From assembly GCA_027079305.1 (NCBI GenBank), contig JALWVU010000055.1, positions 248,001 through 312,000 on the forward strand: a DNA stretch of 64,000 bases. Reading direction: 5' to 3'. Under the pieces are notes generated by a model that was not told the DNA's origin, did not search any database, and saw only the letters and a list, made by a program, of their open reading frames with translations. A program made the translations under genes and the position numbers. Shown one piece after another: positions 31,097-41,794 of this stretch. This DNA is from Aquificaceae bacterium. Its GTDB lineage: Bacteria > Aquificota > Aquificia > Aquificales > Aquificaceae. Every line of letters begins with the position of its first letter. Position 1 is the first letter of the stretch.

Positions 31097-33677
31097 CCTT
31101 TATGTCCGCCTTCCCGAAGTAAAAGCCCTGACCGAACCTTATACCCATGCTCCTGACCGTCTCCAGATCCTCGTAGGTCTCTATGTATTCCGCCACCAGA
31201 TCTATTGAGAACCTGTCAGCCATCGCCTTTATGCTCTCGAGTATGGCCCTGTTGTAGGGATCTCTCCTGATGTCCTTGATGAAGGAGCCGTCCACCTTTA
31301 TTAGGTCGAGGAACTTTATGAAGCTCCTCATGGAGGAGAGCGTGGAGAAACCGCTCCCGAAGTCGTCCATCACCACCTTGTAGCCAAGGTTCTTAAGCTC
31401 CTCCATGTATCTGAGGGCCTCCTTAGCGTTCAGAAAGGTTTCCCTTTCGGTTATCTCCAGGTATATCCTCGACCTCTGGTGCCTGGGCAGTTTGGATAGT
31501 TCCGAGAAGAGCTTGCCCCTCTCCAGACTTCTGGGGGAGACGTTTATGAAGAAGGTGTATCTGTAAAGCTCGTCCTGCTTGAGTAGCTCTATGACGTGCC
31601 TGAGTGTTATCAGATCTATCTTCTCCAGAAGGCTCACGTCGTCCACCTTGTCTATGAAGCTTCCCATCGGCAGTTCCTTACCGTCTTTGATAACCCTGAA
31701 CAGAAGCTCGTATCCGAAGACGTAGTCCCTCTGAATGTCATATATGGGCTGTAGGTGGTGGGTGTAGGACCCCGAGTGGATAAGCTCCGCCAGCTCCCTC
31801 TCGCTCCTGAACCTCTCCAGATACTCCTCCCTCTCCCTGCTTCCCAAGAAGGCCACCGTCTTGTCCTTGCCCTCGCTCTTGGCCCTGTATAGGCTCAGAT
31901 CAGCGACGGTCAGAAGGTCCTCCGGCTCCTCCGCGTCCTCAGGAAAGCTGGCTACACCAAGGCTAACGGTTATGTAGATACGCCTTCCACCACCTATCTC
32001 TATACCCGTGCCCTTTATCCTCTCTCTTATCTTCTCAGAAAGCTCGTAGGCTCCCTTCTTGTCCGTCTCGGGACAGAGGATCGCAAACTCCTCCCCTCCG
32101 TATCTGTATACCCTGTCCGTATCCCTTATGCTCTCTTTTATTAAGCTCGCTATCCTCTTGAGAACCTCGTCTCCCACCGCGTGGCCGTATGTATCGTTCA
32201 CTCCCTTAAAGTTGTCTATGTCCAGCATTACGAGACTCAAATGCTTGTCATACCTCTTTGCGAGTCTTCCAAAGTTCTTCATGTCTATCTCCAGCATACG
32301 TCTGTTTGGTATCCCCGTAAGCGGGTCCGTGGAGGCCAGGTGGCTGAGCTTTATGGTTCCCACTATGTGCTGGCAGAGGATCTTGAGGTAACTCTCGTTT
32401 ACCTTGTCCATATCCTCCTTGAAGCTGAAAACAAAACCTCCTTCGGTTCCCTCGTCCAGTCTGAAGAGAACTATGCTCCTACAACCCCTCCTACCTACCT
32501 CCTTGAAGCATACGGGTTCCACCGTGTCCGAGCTTACCGCATCCTTCGCTTTCTTATAAAATTCCATCAGGCTCGACGCCTGCTCTTCGGAGGTTCTACC
32601 CGAGGGGATCTTCATCAGGACCCTTCCCCTCTCTTCTACAACGAAGAGGGAAGCCCTTGTGCCGAATATCTCATCTATCCTGCTGAGGAGGTTTCTTATA
32701 AATACCGGGACCTCCTCCGGAGAGCTCACCGAACTCAGAGCGGTCTCCATTATAAGCTCGAGTTTCTCGAACCTTTGCTTGGTCTCCCGGGCATAGTCTC
32801 TCAGGAGCCTGCCCATAAAACCGAACTCGTCCTTTGCGCTCGCTATATCCGAAAGATCCATATCGTAGTTTCCGGACTCGAGGGCTTCGAGGGCCTCCCT
32901 GAGCTTCATAACGGGATAGTTTATGAGCCTTGCCCAGAGCAGGTAGGAAACTCCGAGGAAGAGCAGGAGTATGAGGTAGGTTCTCATGTAGAGTATCACC
33001 CTGTCCTTCACAAGGGTCTGGAGTATGTTCCCGGAGGGGACCACGACGAACATGCTCGCGTTTGAAAAACCGCTCTCGTAAACTACAAGAACGTCTCCCT
33101 CCTCAACCTTAGGTTTCTTACCGAAGTAGAATTCAGCCCCGTATTTGGATATGGCCCCGAGTCTCTTTGAGAGGATGTTCTGGAGGTAGGAAACCCTGTG
33201 GCAGAAGGCGTAGGTGCTACCATCTCTCCTTATGACCGCCACGCCCAACCAGAAATCGGGAAGAAGGTAAAAGTAAAAGGATCTTTCTCCGGACCTGTGC
33301 AGGGCCTCCTCCAAGATGTTCCTTTTTACGTTTCCCAGTAGGTTCTCCCCGTCGTAAGCGCAGGTGATGTAAGATTCCAAGAAAGGCTCCACGGAGCCTA
33401 TGCCTTCGCTTCTGATGAGATTTACGAGGGCGGTATCTCCCTGAAAGAGGCTCAGAACCACATTCCTTATGGCGGTAGTTCTAAATAGCGCTGCCCTTTC
33501 GCTGGCTACCTTTATCTCCTCCTTTACCTCCTTGTAGGAGATCAGAACGTCCACGCTGAAGGTTAGGAACATGGATATGAAAACTATCAGGGCGAAAAGG
33601 GAGACCACCTTTACGGGATAGGACTTTATCCCGATCTTCTCCTCGACGAAGGTATTGATACGAGAGAACAGGTCCAT
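31086..33677 (-). CDS. Membrane-bound GGDEF-EAL cyclic-di-GMP protein
   Basis: 863 residues. TM1 about 20-44 and TM2 about 235-255 flank a periplasmic sensor domain of about 190 residues with four Cys. A HAMP-like segment (MKLREALEALESGNYDMDLS) and a GAF-like region (about 310-450) follow. The GGDEF domain (about 455-615) has YRYGGEEFAI, an intact catalytic motif. The EAL domain (about 620-860) has YELLFRV, FINVSPRSL, YLEITERE, VMDDFGSGFS, IKVDGSF and AEYIET, so most catalytic residues are kept. The protein could make or break cyclic-di-GMP in response to an outside signal. It overlaps the convergent lptB end by 11 nt. Confidence 0.92.
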   Translation of the reverse strand: MDLFSRINTFVEEKIGIKSYPVKVVSLFALIVFISMFLTFSVDVLISYKEVKEEIKVASERAALFRTTAIRNVVLSLFQGDTALVNLIRSEGIGSVEPFLESYITCAYDGENLLGNVKRNILEEALHRSGERSFYFYLLPDFWLGVAVIRRDGSTYAFCHRVSYLQNILSKRLGAISKYGAEFYFGKKPKVEEGDVLVVYESGFSNASMFVVVPSGNILQTLVKDRVILYMRTYLILLLFLGVSYLLWARLINYPVMKLREALEALESGNYDMDLSDIASAKDEFGFMGRLLRDYARETKQRFEKLELIMETALSSVSSPEEVPVFIRNLLSRIDEIFGTRASLFVVEERGRVLMKIPSGRTSEEQASSLMEFYKKAKDAVSSDTVEPVCFKEVGRRGCRSIVLFRLDEGTEGGFVFSFKEDMDKVNESYLKILCQHIVGTIKLSHLASTDPLTGIPNRRMLEIDMKNFGRLAKRYDKHLSLVMLDIDNFKGVNDTYGHAVGDEVLKRIASLIKESIRDTDRVYRYGGEEFAILCPETDKKGAYELSEKIRERIKGTGIEIGGGRRIYITVSLGVASFPEDAEEPEDLLTVADLSLYRAKSEGKDKTVAFLGSREREEYLERFRSERELAELIHSGSYTHHLQPIYDIQRDYVFGYELLFRVIKDGKELPMGSFIDKVDDVSLLEKIDLITLRHVIELLKQDELYRYTFFINVSPRSLERGKLFSELSKLPRHQRSRIYLEITERETFLNAKEALRYMEELKNLGYKVVMDDFGSGFSTLSSMRSFIKFLDLIKVDGSFIKDIRRDPYNRAILESIKAMADRFSIDLVAEYIETYEDLETVRSMGIRFGQGFYFGKADIKAIA

Positions 33678-33694
33678 GCATAATTAAAATATTA

Positions 33695-34624
33695 TCAGGA
33701 AGAGTAGGTGAGGTCTCTATACAGGGAGAGTAGAGCCTTGGCACCCTCTCCCGCGGCGGTTATTATCTGCTTGGCGAAGATGCTGGTGCAGTCCCCGGCC
33801 GCGTAGACACCCCTTTCTGAGGTTCTGTTGTTGCAATCTACAATTATCTCGTTCCTTTCGTTGAGCAGAACTCCCAGCTGGCGGGCCAGCTCTGTGCGGG
33901 GGACGAGCCCTATCTCCACAAAGACCCCGTCCACGGGAAGCTCGTATACCTCAGAGCTGGAGAGGTCCTCCAACACTACACCCGTTACCCTGGATCCGTC
34001 CCCCTTTATTTCCTTAACCGCGTGCCTGAGGAGAACCTTCACCTTGGGTGAGGGGAGGACCTTTTCTTTGAGGATCTCGTCCGCCCTCAGCTCCTCTCCT
34101 ATCTCCGCGATGTAGATCTCTCTGGCGTAGTTTATGAGCTGCTGGGCTGCCTCGAGGCCCGAGTTGCCCCCTCCCACCACGAGAACCTTGGAGTCCCTGA
34201 AGAAGGGAGCGTCGCAGGTGTAGCAGTAGGAGACTCCCCTTCCCGTATACTCCTCCTCCCCGGGGACGTTGAGCTTCCTGTGATCCGAGCCCGTGCACAG
34301 AAGGAGAGTTCTCGACCTTATCTCCTTCCCCGAGGCGGTCCTGCTGAGGAATATCTCCCCTTCCCTCCTCACCTCCACCACCCTGTCCATGAAGGGCTCT
34401 ATCCTTAGGTGGTTCATATGCTCCATCATCTTCTCTACCAGCTGGACGCCGTCTATCTCCGAGTATCCCAGAAAGTTCTCTATCTCCCCCGAGGTGAGGA
34501 CCTGGCCCCCCACCGTTTCTGTGATCAGTAGGAAGTTTATTTTCTTTCTAACCGCATAAATGGAGGCGGAAATCCCCGCGGGACCTCCGCCCACTATTAC
34601 CAGGTCATAGATACCTTCCCTCAT
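33695..34624 (-). CDS. trxB: Thioredoxin reductase (TrxB family)
   Basis: 309-residue FAD/NADPH disulfide reductase: FAD loop LVIVGGGPAGISASIYAVR, redox pair in SYCYTCDAPFF (CYTC where CATC is usual), NADPH loop VLVVGGGNSGLEAAQQL, and the C-terminal GVYAAGDCTSIFAKQIITAAGEG. The ATG at 34624 is chosen because GGAGG precedes it; an upstream in-frame start at 34687 would add 21 residues lying inside the amidohydrolase gene. The true start still overlaps that gene by 20 nt. No thioredoxin gene is adjacent. Confidence 0.93.
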   Translation of the reverse strand: MREGIYDLVIVGGGPAGISASIYAVRKKINFLLITETVGGQVLTSGEIENFLGYSEIDGVQLVEKMMEHMNHLRIEPFMDRVVEVRREGEIFLSRTASGKEIRSRTLLLCTGSDHRKLNVPGEEEYTGRGVSYCYTCDAPFFRDSKVLVVGGGNSGLEAAQQLINYAREIYIAEIGEELRADEILKEKVLPSPKVKVLLRHAVKEIKGDGSRVTGVVLEDLSSSEVYELPVDGVFVEIGLVPRTELARQLGVLLNERNEIIVDCNNRTSERGVYAAGDCTSIFAKQIITAAGEGAKALLSLYRDLTYSS

Positions 34625-35711
34625 CCCTCCAGCCTCCGTAGTAGTATTTTGCCTTCCTCTCTCCGAGCAGAGCTTTCGCGTAGTCAAAGCCGAACCAGGG
34701 ATCGAAGGGCATCATGTCCGATCCGAATATCATATCCACACCGAGCTCGTCGAGCATGACTATGGGGTTTATCCTTTTAAACCTTTTCTTCCCCAAGGCC
34801 TTTATGTAGGTCTCCTTAAAGAAAGGGGTGAAGTTGGGCTGAAGGCAGAGGAGAAGCTGAAGCTCCTTGGCTCTGAGGGCCTGCTCCCTCGTTATGAGCT
34901 CCGCGTGCTCTATCCTGTGGTAGGGGAGCTTCGGTCTTGCTGTCTCGAAGGCCTTGAGACACTCCTCCACAGCGCCGTCCCCTATGGCGTGGAGGGAGAT
35001 CCTGAGGCCCTCGGACTCGAGCCTCTCGATTATTGAGGCTATCTCCCTGTGGCTTTTGAGGAGGACGCCCCTGCCGTCCGTGTCCTCGTAAGGCTCCTTC
35101 AGGTATGCGGTCCTCGCACCTATGGAGCCGTCCACGAAGACCTTCACCCAGCCGAGCTGAAATTTCTTCAATCCCCTCACCACCTCTACTACCCTCTCGT
35201 AGTCCTCGTAGTAGGGCATAAGGATCACCCGCACGGGAAGCTCCTCAAGACCTGCGTATATCTCCGCGAGCTCTCCGTCCACGAAGTCGTGGACCTCTAC
35301 TATGCCCATGGAGGAGGCGTCCCTCAGACCTTTGGTAAGGACATGGGCCATCTCCCTCCCTCTGGGCTTGAGGGTGGAGGCCACCTTCCAGAGCTCCTCC
35401 TCGTAGAGGTATCCCCTTTCGGGATCGAACCTCTCGCTCTCCTCGAGCCCGAGCATCTCTATAAGCCTTCCGTTCACCACGCCCACGTGGGCGTCCATTC
35501 TCAGGAGCAGAACTGCCTTGGGGATGTCCTCCAAGTGCTTCCTCTCGAGGGGCTCTCCCAGAGTCTCCTCCCTCCATCCCCAGCTGAGGACCACATCCCT
35601 CGGAGAGCTGAGGATCATCCTCTTTAGCTCCTCAACGCTTCCTGCCCTGTCCGCTGGGACTTGCCTGAAGGCCAGGAGCTCCATGTGAGTGTGGGCGTCC
35701 ACGAACCTCAT
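34605..35711 (-). CDS. Amidohydrolase (metal-dependent, TIM-barrel)
   Basis: 368 residues of the amidohydrolase superfamily: HxH in FVDAHTHMEL, a likely carboxylated Lys in LGWVKVFVDGS, His in ISLHAIGDGAVEE and HRIEHAELI, and the last Asp in MIFGSDMMPFDPWFG. It resembles the YtcJ-like amidohydrolase group, but lacks the first 60-100 residues that normally form the beta-sandwich, so it starts directly with the HxH strand. Substrate unknown. It is read together with trxB, whose start it overlaps, and is divergent from the GGDEF gene at 35732. Confidence 0.85.
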   Translation of the reverse strand: MRFVDAHTHMELLAFRQVPADRAGSVEELKRMILSSPRDVVLSWGWREETLGEPLERKHLEDIPKAVLLLRMDAHVGVVNGRLIEMLGLEESERFDPERGYLYEEELWKVASTLKPRGREMAHVLTKGLRDASSMGIVEVHDFVDGELAEIYAGLEELPVRVILMPYYEDYERVVEVVRGLKKFQLGWVKVFVDGSIGARTAYLKEPYEDTDGRGVLLKSHREIASIIERLESEGLRISLHAIGDGAVEECLKAFETARPKLPYHRIEHAELITREQALRAKELQLLLCLQPNFTPFFKETYIKALGKKRFKRINPIVMLDELGVDMIFGSDMMPFDPWFGFDYAKALLGERKAKYYYGGWRDEGRYL

Positions 35712-35731
35712 AGGTTAAAATTTTTGCCGTT

Positions 35732-36769
35732 ATGGCAAAGAAGGTAGAGTGCAGGCTTTACGACAAGATAGTTAGGGGGGAGACCCTAAGCGAGGAGGAC
35801 TACAGGGAGCTGAGCGAGATAGTAAAGGAGGCCCTCAAGTTCATGGCTTCCGAGAAGATAATACCCTCTCCCCAGAACTACGAGAGGTGGTTCCTGATAT
35901 TCTGCTACATCAAAGAGAAGGGCCTATCTCTTTCCAAAAGCCAGCTGGTGGATCTGTATCTGGACCTATACCAGGTGAAGCTGGACAAGGAGGTGGAGGA
36001 GTCTGCGAACCTGGTAGAGAGGGTGGCGGAGGAGCTCTTCGAGGAGATCCAGAAGCTCCTGAAGAACGTGAACGAGCACAACAGGGGGATTTCTGAAGGA
36101 GGAAAGCGTCTCGAGGAGATGGCGGAGGAGGGACTTGAGGAGAACATAAAGAGCGTTCTGGAGAGGATAATGGGGGAGGTCAGGGAGCTCAAGGAGGTGA
36201 ACAAGAAGTTCATAAGCAGGCTCGAGGAGCAGAAGGAGGAGATAAGGAAGCTGAGGGAGGAACTGAGAAAGGTAAAGGAGGAGGCCAACATAGATCCCCT
36301 CACCGGCCTCAGGAACAGGAGATCTTTTGAGAGGACTCTGACCGAGTTCTTCAGGGACTTCAAGAAGTTCGGATATCCATTCTCCCTCATAATGTTCGAC
36401 CTCGACAACTTCAAGGAGATAAACGATACCTACGGACACCTTGCTGGGGACAAGGTTCTTAAAGAAGTGGGGAACATACTCAGGAACTATCTCAGGGCCA
36501 AAGATGTGGCCGCGAGGACGGGAGGCGAGGAGTTTGCAGTGATCCTCCCCGGAATAACCAAGGATGAAGCTCTCCTTGTAGCTGAAAGGCTCAGGAAGGT
36601 TATATCTAACCACACGGTGGAGTACGACGGGAAGAAGATAGACTTTACCGCGAGCTTCGGCGTTGCGGAGATGAGGGAGGGTGTGGAGAGGCCGGAAGAC
36701 TTGATAAGGGAAGCGGACGAGAAGCTCTATACAGCCAAGAGGACCGGGAAGGACAAGGTCGTAGGCTAA
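35732..36769 (+). CDS. Cytoplasmic diguanylate cyclase (GGDEF)
   Basis: 345 residues, no membrane segment. The N-terminal domain (about 1-95) includes [20 protein letters not shown], the pattern found before many bacterial GGDEF domains. A long coiled coil follows (about 95-185, rich in E/K/L). The GGDEF domain (about 187-345) has [38 protein letters not shown] and the end [12 protein letters not shown]. All catalytic residues are intact, so it should make cyclic-di-GMP; the coil probably controls dimerisation. A TAAAAT stands 10 nt before the ATG. Its stop shares four bases with the convergent uvrA stop. Confidence 0.93.
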   Translation: MAKKVECRLYDKIVRGETLSEEDYRELSEIVKEALKFMASEKIIPSPQNYERWFLIFCYIKEKGLSLSKSQLVDLYLDLYQVKLDKEVEESANLVERVAEELFEEIQKLLKNVNEHNRGISEGGKRLEEMAEEGLEENIKSVLERIMGEVRELKEVNKKFISRLEEQKEEIRKLREELRKVKEEANIDPLTGLRNRRSFERTLTEFFRDFKKFGYPFSLIMFDLDNFKEINDTYGHLAGDKVLKEVGNILRNYLRAKDVAARTGGEEFAVILPGITKDEALLVAERLRKVISNHTVEYDGKKIDFTASFGVAEMREGVERPEDLIREADEKLYTAKRTGKDKVVG

Positions 36770-39549
36770 GCCACTTTCTCACTACCTTTCAGGTATTTCT
36801 TCAGGAACATGCCCGTGTAAGAACTGGAATTCTGGGCTACCTCCTCCGGAGTTCCCTCCGCCACGATTTTTCCTCCCCTGTCCCCTCCTTCGGGACCGAG
36901 GTCTATTATCCAGTCCGCGCACTTTATAACGTCCAGGTTGTGCTCTATGACCACCACCGTGTTCCCCCTGTCCACGAGTCTCTGAAGGACGTCGATCAGC
37001 TTCTTTATGTCGTCCATGTGGAGTCCGGTCGTGGGTTCGTCCAGGAGGTAGAGGGTTCTCCCTTTCTCCCTTTTGGAGAGCTCCCTCGCCAGCTTTATCC
37101 TCTGGGCTTCACCTCCCGATAGGGTAGGGGCGGGCTGTCCGAGCTTGATGTATCCCAGGCCCACGTCCCTCAGGAGCTGGAGCTTCCTCCTCAGAGAGGG
37201 GACGTTCTCGAAGAACTCGTAGGCCTCGTCCACGGTCATGTCGAGGACCTCGGAGATGTTCTTCCCCTTGTAGAGTATGTCGAGGGTCTCCCTGTTGTAT
37301 CTCCTACCCTTGCAGACGTCGCAGGTAACGTATACGGGGGGCAGGAAGTGCATCTCTACCTTTATAACCCCTTCCCCCTGACAGGCCTCGCACCTTCCCC
37401 CCTTCACGTTAAAGGAGAACCTTCCAGGCTTGTATCCCCTCGCCCTGGCCTCGGGAGTGCTGGCGAAGAGATCCCTTATCTGGTCAAAAACTTTTGTGTA
37501 GGTGGCTGGGTTGCTCCTCGGGGTCCTCCCTATCGGGGACTGATCCACGTTGATGACCCTCTCAAAGTGCTCGAGCCCCTCGATCCTCTCCACCTTTCCG
37601 GGGATCTCCTTGGAGCCGTAGAACTCCGCCTTGGCGTATTTGTAGAGGACATCGTAGATCAGGGTGGACTTCCCGCTCCCCGAAACTCCCGTTATGCAGA
37701 CGAAGAGTCCCACGGGGATCTCCACGTTTATGTTTTTCAGGTTGTGCTCTTTAGCTCCCACTATTCTGATAAACTTCCCCTTGGGCTTCCTCCTCTTTGT
37801 GGGGACGGGTATCTCCATCCTGCCCGAGAGGTAGGCTCCCGTGAGGGACTTTGGATGCTTCTTTATCTCCTCCACAGTCCCCGTGGCCACCACCTCCCCT
37901 CCGTTCTTTCCCGCCCCCGGCCCCAGCTCCACTATCCAGTCCGCGGACTCTATGGTCTCGGGATCGTGCTCCACCACTATGACGGTGTTGCCTATGTTTC
38001 TGAGTTCTTTAAGAGTGTTTATCAGTCTGTTTGTGTCCCTCGGGTGCAGGCCTATGGAGGGCTCGTCGAGGACGTAGAGAACACCCGTGAGCTTTGAGCC
38101 CACCTGGGTGGCGAGCCTTATCCTCTGCATCTCCCCTCCCGAGAGGGTGGTGGCGCTCCTCGAGAGGGAGAGGTATTCGAGACCCACGCTGACCAGGAAG
38201 CCGAGCCTCTCCGAGATCTCCTTTATCAATCTTTCCCCTATTATCAGGTCCTTCTCACCGAGCCTGGAGGGGAGGGTATCTACCCACTCCTTGGCCTTGG
38301 AGACGGGCATGTCCACCACGTCCCATATGCTCTTTCCCTCTATCAGGACCGCCAGGGCCTCCTCCCTCAGCCTCGATCCACCGCAGGCCGGGCAGGGCTT
38401 CTCCACTATGTACTCCTCTATCCCCTCCCTTACCCTCTCCGACTCCTCCTCTAAGAAGCGCCTCTCTAAGTGCTTCACTATCCCCTCGAACTCGAACTCC
38501 TGATCCGTCCCGTAGAGGAGTATGTTCTTGGCCCTCTTGGGAAGGTCCTTGAACCTGGTCCTCGGGTTTATCCCCAGCTTCCTGAGGACGTTGGCCACGG
38601 GGAACTTTATGTAGCTGAAGAGGGAGGACTCCGCTATCCTGAAGGCGTATATGGCGGGCTCCTCCTCGTCCACCAGAAGCCCCACGTCTATCTCCCACTT
38701 GACCCCCAAGCCCTTGCAGGAGGGACAGGCCCCGTAGGGGGAGTTGAAGGAGAAGAGCCTGGGGGAGAGCTCTGGTATGGAGAAGCCGTGATCTGGGCAG
38801 ACGAGCTTCTCGCTGAAGAGCTCTTCTTTACCAGTCTCCACATCCTCTATCTTCACGAGGCCGTTTGTGAGCTCGAGGGCCTTCTCTATGTCCGTCAGGA
38901 GGCGTGCCCGTTCCTCCTCATCCAGCGTCAATCTGTCTATTACTATGTCTATGTCGTGCTTCCTGTTCTTCTCGAGAGGGGGGACCTCTATAACTCTCCT
39001 CAGCTCCCCGTCCACCTTCACCCTTCTGTAGCCCATCCTGTCTATGTTCCTCATCAGATCCCTGAACTCTCCCTTCCTCCCCCTCACCACCGGAGCCAGA
39101 ACCATAATCCTCTTGCCCGAATACTTCTCCGCTATCTTTTCCAGGATCTCGTGGGCGGAAAGCCCTTCCAAAAGACGACCGCAGACGGGGCAGTGGGGCT
39201 TCCCTATGTTCGCCCAGAGGACCCTCATATAGTCGTAGATCTCGGTGACCGTTCCCACGGTGGACCTGGGGTTCTTTGAGGTGGTCTTCTGGTCTATGGC
39301 TATCGCGGGGGAGAGCCCCTCTATAAGGTCCACATCGGGCTTCTCCATGACACCGAGAAACTGGCGGGCGTAGGAGGAGAGGGACTCCACGTATCTCCTC
39401 TGGCCCTCCGCGTATATGGTGTCGAAGGCGAGGGAGGACTTTCCCGAACCCGAAGGACCCGTTATAACGACGAGCCTGTTCTTGGGTATCTCCAGATCTA
39501 TGTTCTTTAGGTTGTGCTGGCGGGCACCCCTTATTACTATCCTGTCCAT
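36766..39549 (-). CDS. uvrA: Excinuclease ABC subunit A
   Basis: 927-residue UvrA, the damage-sensing ATPase of nucleotide excision repair. It has two ABC modules. The first Walker A is [15 protein letters not shown], with zinc Cys pairs at CPVCGR and CPSCKG and the signature [12 protein letters not shown]. The second Walker A is [15 protein letters not shown], with the zinc finger CEACQGEG...CDVCKG, the signature [12 protein letters not shown] and [11 protein letters not shown]. Full length. It is read just before the GAF-GGDEF gene on the same strand is finished (one base between stop and start), so the lipoprotein, GGDEF protein and UvrA genes are one unit. Confidence 0.98.
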   Translation of the reverse strand: MDRIVIRGARQHNLKNIDLEIPKNRLVVITGPSGSGKSSLAFDTIYAEGQRRYVESLSSYARQFLGVMEKPDVDLIEGLSPAIAIDQKTTSKNPRSTVGTVTEIYDYMRVLWANIGKPHCPVCGRLLEGLSAHEILEKIAEKYSGKRIMVLAPVVRGRKGEFRDLMRNIDRMGYRRVKVDGELRRVIEVPPLEKNRKHDIDIVIDRLTLDEEERARLLTDIEKALELTNGLVKIEDVETGKEELFSEKLVCPDHGFSIPELSPRLFSFNSPYGACPSCKGLGVKWEIDVGLLVDEEEPAIYAFRIAESSLFSYIKFPVANVLRKLGINPRTRFKDLPKRAKNILLYGTDQEFEFEGIVKHLERRFLEEESERVREGIEEYIVEKPCPACGGSRLREEALAVLIEGKSIWDVVDMPVSKAKEWVDTLPSRLGEKDLIIGERLIKEISERLGFLVSVGLEYLSLSRSATTLSGGEMQRIRLATQVGSKLTGVLYVLDEPSIGLHPRDTNRLINTLKELRNIGNTVIVVEHDPETIESADWIVELGPGAGKNGGEVVATGTVEEIKKHPKSLTGAYLSGRMEIPVPTKRRKPKGKFIRIVGAKEHNLKNINVEIPVGLFVCITGVSGSGKSTLIYDVLYKYAKAEFYGSKEIPGKVERIEGLEHFERVINVDQSPIGRTPRSNPATYTKVFDQIRDLFASTPEARARGYKPGRFSFNVKGGRCEACQGEGVIKVEMHFLPPVYVTCDVCKGRRYNRETLDILYKGKNISEVLDMTVDEAYEFFENVPSLRRKLQLLRDVGLGYIKLGQPAPTLSGGEAQRIKLARELSKREKGRTLYLLDEPTTGLHMDDIKKLIDVLQRLVDRGNTVVVIEHNLDVIKCADWIIDLGPEGGDRGGKIVAEGTPEEVAQNSSSYTGMFLKKYLKGSEKVA

Positions 39550-39550
39550 C

Positions 39551-40573
39551 TCAGCCTATACCTTCGTGGGAGAACACGACGGTCCTGTTCTTGCCCTCCT
39601 TTTTTGCCATGTAGAGGGCCTTGTCAGCCTTCGAGAGCAGATCCTCCAAGTTGCAGTCTTCGGGAAGGTCGCAGGAAGCCACACCTGCGCTCACCGTGAG
39701 TCTGAAGACCTCCATACCTGCTCTGAAGGCAACTCCTGCGAAGTTCTTTCTTATCCTTTCAGCTACTTTGATAGCTTCCTCCGCATGTGTGTGGGGAAGT
39801 AAAACCAAGAACTCTTCACCCCCATATCTCACGGGCATGTCCGTCTTCCTCACGCTCTTTTTGAGGACCTCAGCGAACTTGATCAGAACCTCGTCCCCCT
39901 TCTGGTGCCCGAACCTATCGTTTATCTGCTTGAAGTTGTCCAGATCGAGGATTATAAGGGAGAGAGGATAACCGTATCTCTTGGCCCTCTCGAGCTCCCT
40001 TCTGCCCTCCTCCTCGAAGTAGAACCTGTTGTAGAGCTTGGTCAGGTGATCCTTTATAGCCCTCTCCAGAAGTTTCCTTTTCTCAATATCTTCCTTTATT
40101 ATGAAGGAGAATATGAATGCTAAACTCTTGAGAATCTTCCCGTCCTCCTCTGAGAAAGGTTTTCCTTCTCTGAACCTGCCTATAGCGAGACTTCCGAAAA
40201 CATTTCTATCTCCAAAAGGAGCGACGATCACAGATTTCAAGCCCAACCTCCTCCACTCCTCTACAGCTTTGCCATAGCTCTGATAGTCGTTCACAATTAT
40301 GTATCCCCTTTTTATAGCCTCACCGAGGGCACTCCTCCACAGGGGGACTTTGAATTTATCGGGGTCATAATACTCGAAACGGTCCGCATAGGAAGACAGC
40401 TTGGTATACAGGACGTATCCTTCTCTGTTCTCCCCTATGGCGGCTACATCCGCTTCGAAAAGCTCCGCCACGCTGTCGAGTATCCCCCTCCAGTTGTCCC
40501 TTTCGTATTCCCCGTTTGCGACCCTTTCTATTATGTTCAGTAGCTTTTCTATCTTCTCCTCGCACTCCATCAC
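39551..40573 (-). CDS. GAF-GGDEF diguanylate cyclase
   Basis: 340 residues, cytoplasmic. Residues 1-170 form a GAF-like sensor ([17 protein letters not shown], then [20 protein letters not shown] and [18 protein letters not shown]). Residues 180-340 form the GGDEF domain: [50 protein letters not shown] and [20 protein letters not shown]. The catalytic motif is intact. The start overlaps the stop of the upstream lipoprotein gene by 4 nt (ATGA), and uvrA follows one base later. It may be the closest intact relative of the decayed GGDEF fragment at 41795-41968. Confidence 0.92.
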   Translation of the reverse strand: MMECEEKIEKLLNIIERVANGEYERDNWRGILDSVAELFEADVAAIGENREGYVLYTKLSSYADRFEYYDPDKFKVPLWRSALGEAIKRGYIIVNDYQSYGKAVEEWRRLGLKSVIVAPFGDRNVFGSLAIGRFREGKPFSEEDGKILKSLAFIFSFIIKEDIEKRKLLERAIKDHLTKLYNRFYFEEEGRRELERAKRYGYPLSLIILDLDNFKQINDRFGHQKGDEVLIKFAEVLKKSVRKTDMPVRYGGEEFLVLLPHTHAEEAIKVAERIRKNFAGVAFRAGMEVFRLTVSAGVASCDLPEDCNLEDLLSKADKALYMAKKEGKNRTVVFSHEGIG

Positions 40574-41013
40574 GGAACCTCCGTGCTGAGGACTATTTTA
40601 ACTCCCTTCTCCCCCGCCTTAGCGGAGGCGCTTCCTACTATGTCTCCCTTCTGAACCTCCGCCATCGGTGATTTGCTCACCCTCGCGCTCAGGATCAGAT
40701 CGCCCTCTATAAGCTTGTCCTGCCTTATCTTATGCTTTCCGGAGATCCTGAACCTGTAGGGGAACTCGGGATTCTTCACCCTGAGGACCGCTATGGGCTG
40801 GGGATCCTCCGGATTTTTGACCGCTATGATGAGAAAGTAGTCTCCTTTGGGAAGTTTGTCCTCGAGCTTTTCATCCAAGAGAACCACACCCTCTACGAAC
40901 TGCTTTCTATACTTTTCGAGCTTTTTTCTCCCTTCCTCTCCCCTGTATTCCTTGGGAAGATCCTGACAGGCTAACAGCAAAAAGCTTATGAAAAGGAGTA
41001 TAATTGCCCTCAG
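40570..41013 (-). CDS. Small lipoprotein, probable CTG start
   Basis: About 147 residues. Reading back from the soluble part ([15 protein letters not shown]...) gives a continuous signal [16 protein letters not shown] with a good lipobox (LLAC) just before Gln-Asp. No ATG, GTG or TTG stands at the start of that signal; a CTG at 41013 does, with GGAGG seven bases upstream, and it overlaps the rph stop as CTGA. A TTG at 40980 would delete the signal. The mature part ([27 protein letters not shown], then [13 protein letters not shown]) resembles cytochrome c biogenesis CcmI/CycH-type C-terminal 'NrfG-like' beta domains, but I make no firm call. Confidence 0.65.
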   Translation of the reverse strand: MRAIILLFISFLLLACQDLPKEYRGEEGRKKLEKYRKQFVEGVVLLDEKLEDKLPKGDYFLIIAVKNPEDPQPIAVLRVKNPEFPYRFRISGKHKIRQDKLIEGDLILSARVSKSPMAEVQKGDIVGSASAKAGEKGVKIVLSTEVP

Positions 41014-41777
41014 AACCGGACCTCCTTAACGGACTTCCTCTTCCAGTAGCCCACGCTCCTGCTCACCTCGTAGAGAGTCTTCTGAAGCTCTATAAGCTCC
41101 GATATACCCTTTAGGGCAAGGTCGAGCAGGTTATCCAGATCTTCTCTGGAAAAGGTGTGTTCTTCACCCATAGCCTGGACTTCCGAAAACTTTCCGCTTC
41201 CGGTTCCCACCACGTTCATGTCCACCTGGGCTACGGAGTCCTCCTCGAAGTTAAGATCGAGCAGAGGTCTACCCTCCACTATGCCCACGCTCACAGCGGC
41301 TACGAAGTCCTTTATGGGAACGTTTGTCAGAACTCCATCCTCGTAGAGTCTTATCAGAGCATCTGCCACAGCCACGAAGGCCCCGGTTATGGAGGCGGTT
41401 CTCGTCCCTCCGTCCGCCTGTATCACGTCGCAGTCCACCCAGATGGTTCTCTCGCCGAGCTTTGTCAGATCCACCGCTGTCCTCATGGCTCTACCTATCA
41501 TCCTCTGTATCTCGTGGGTCCTACCGCTTATCTTCCCCTGAACGGACTCCCTTATGTTCCTCGTATGGGTAGCCCTCGGTAGCATGGCGTATTCCGCGGT
41601 TATCCAGCCCTGGCCCTTTCCCTTTAGGAAGGGTGGAACCGTGTCCGTTACGGAGGCTGCACATATAACCTTGGTGTTTCCAAACTCTATGAGACAGGAC
41701 CCTTCTGGGTGAGTCAGGAAGTCCCTGACTATCCTTACGGGTCTCAGTTCATCCTCTTTCCTTCCATCCTTGCGCAT
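41010..41777 (-). CDS. rph: Ribonuclease PH
   Basis: 255-residue phosphorolytic 3' exonuclease trimming tRNA precursors. Motifs: [15 protein letters not shown] at the N terminus, [73 protein letters not shown] and the C-terminal [15 protein letters not shown] with [13 protein letters not shown]. Length is normal. A TAAAAT stands 9 nt before the ATG on the minus strand. Its stop overlaps the putative CTG start of the lipoprotein gene. Confidence 0.97.
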   Translation of the reverse strand: MRKDGRKEDELRPVRIVRDFLTHPEGSCLIEFGNTKVICAASVTDTVPPFLKGKGQGWITAEYAMLPRATHTRNIRESVQGKISGRTHEIQRMIGRAMRTAVDLTKLGERTIWVDCDVIQADGGTRTASITGAFVAVADALIRLYEDGVLTNVPIKDFVAAVSVGIVEGRPLLDLNFEEDSVAQVDMNVVGTGSGKFSEVQAMGEEHTFSREDLDNLLDLALKGISELIELQKTLYEVSRSVGYWKRKSVKEVRF

Positions 41778-41794
41778 AGCTGAACTATTTTAAA

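Noticed and set aside
34625-34687. Longer trxB N terminus starting at 34687
   Set aside because: It would lie inside the amidohydrolase gene, and the FAD-binding start with a good ribosome site is at 34624.
36866-39300. Several long plus-strand frames opposite uvrA (for example 37348-38097 and 38470-39279)
   Set aside because: They are shadows produced by the codon bias of uvrA; no ribosome sites, no protein-like composition.
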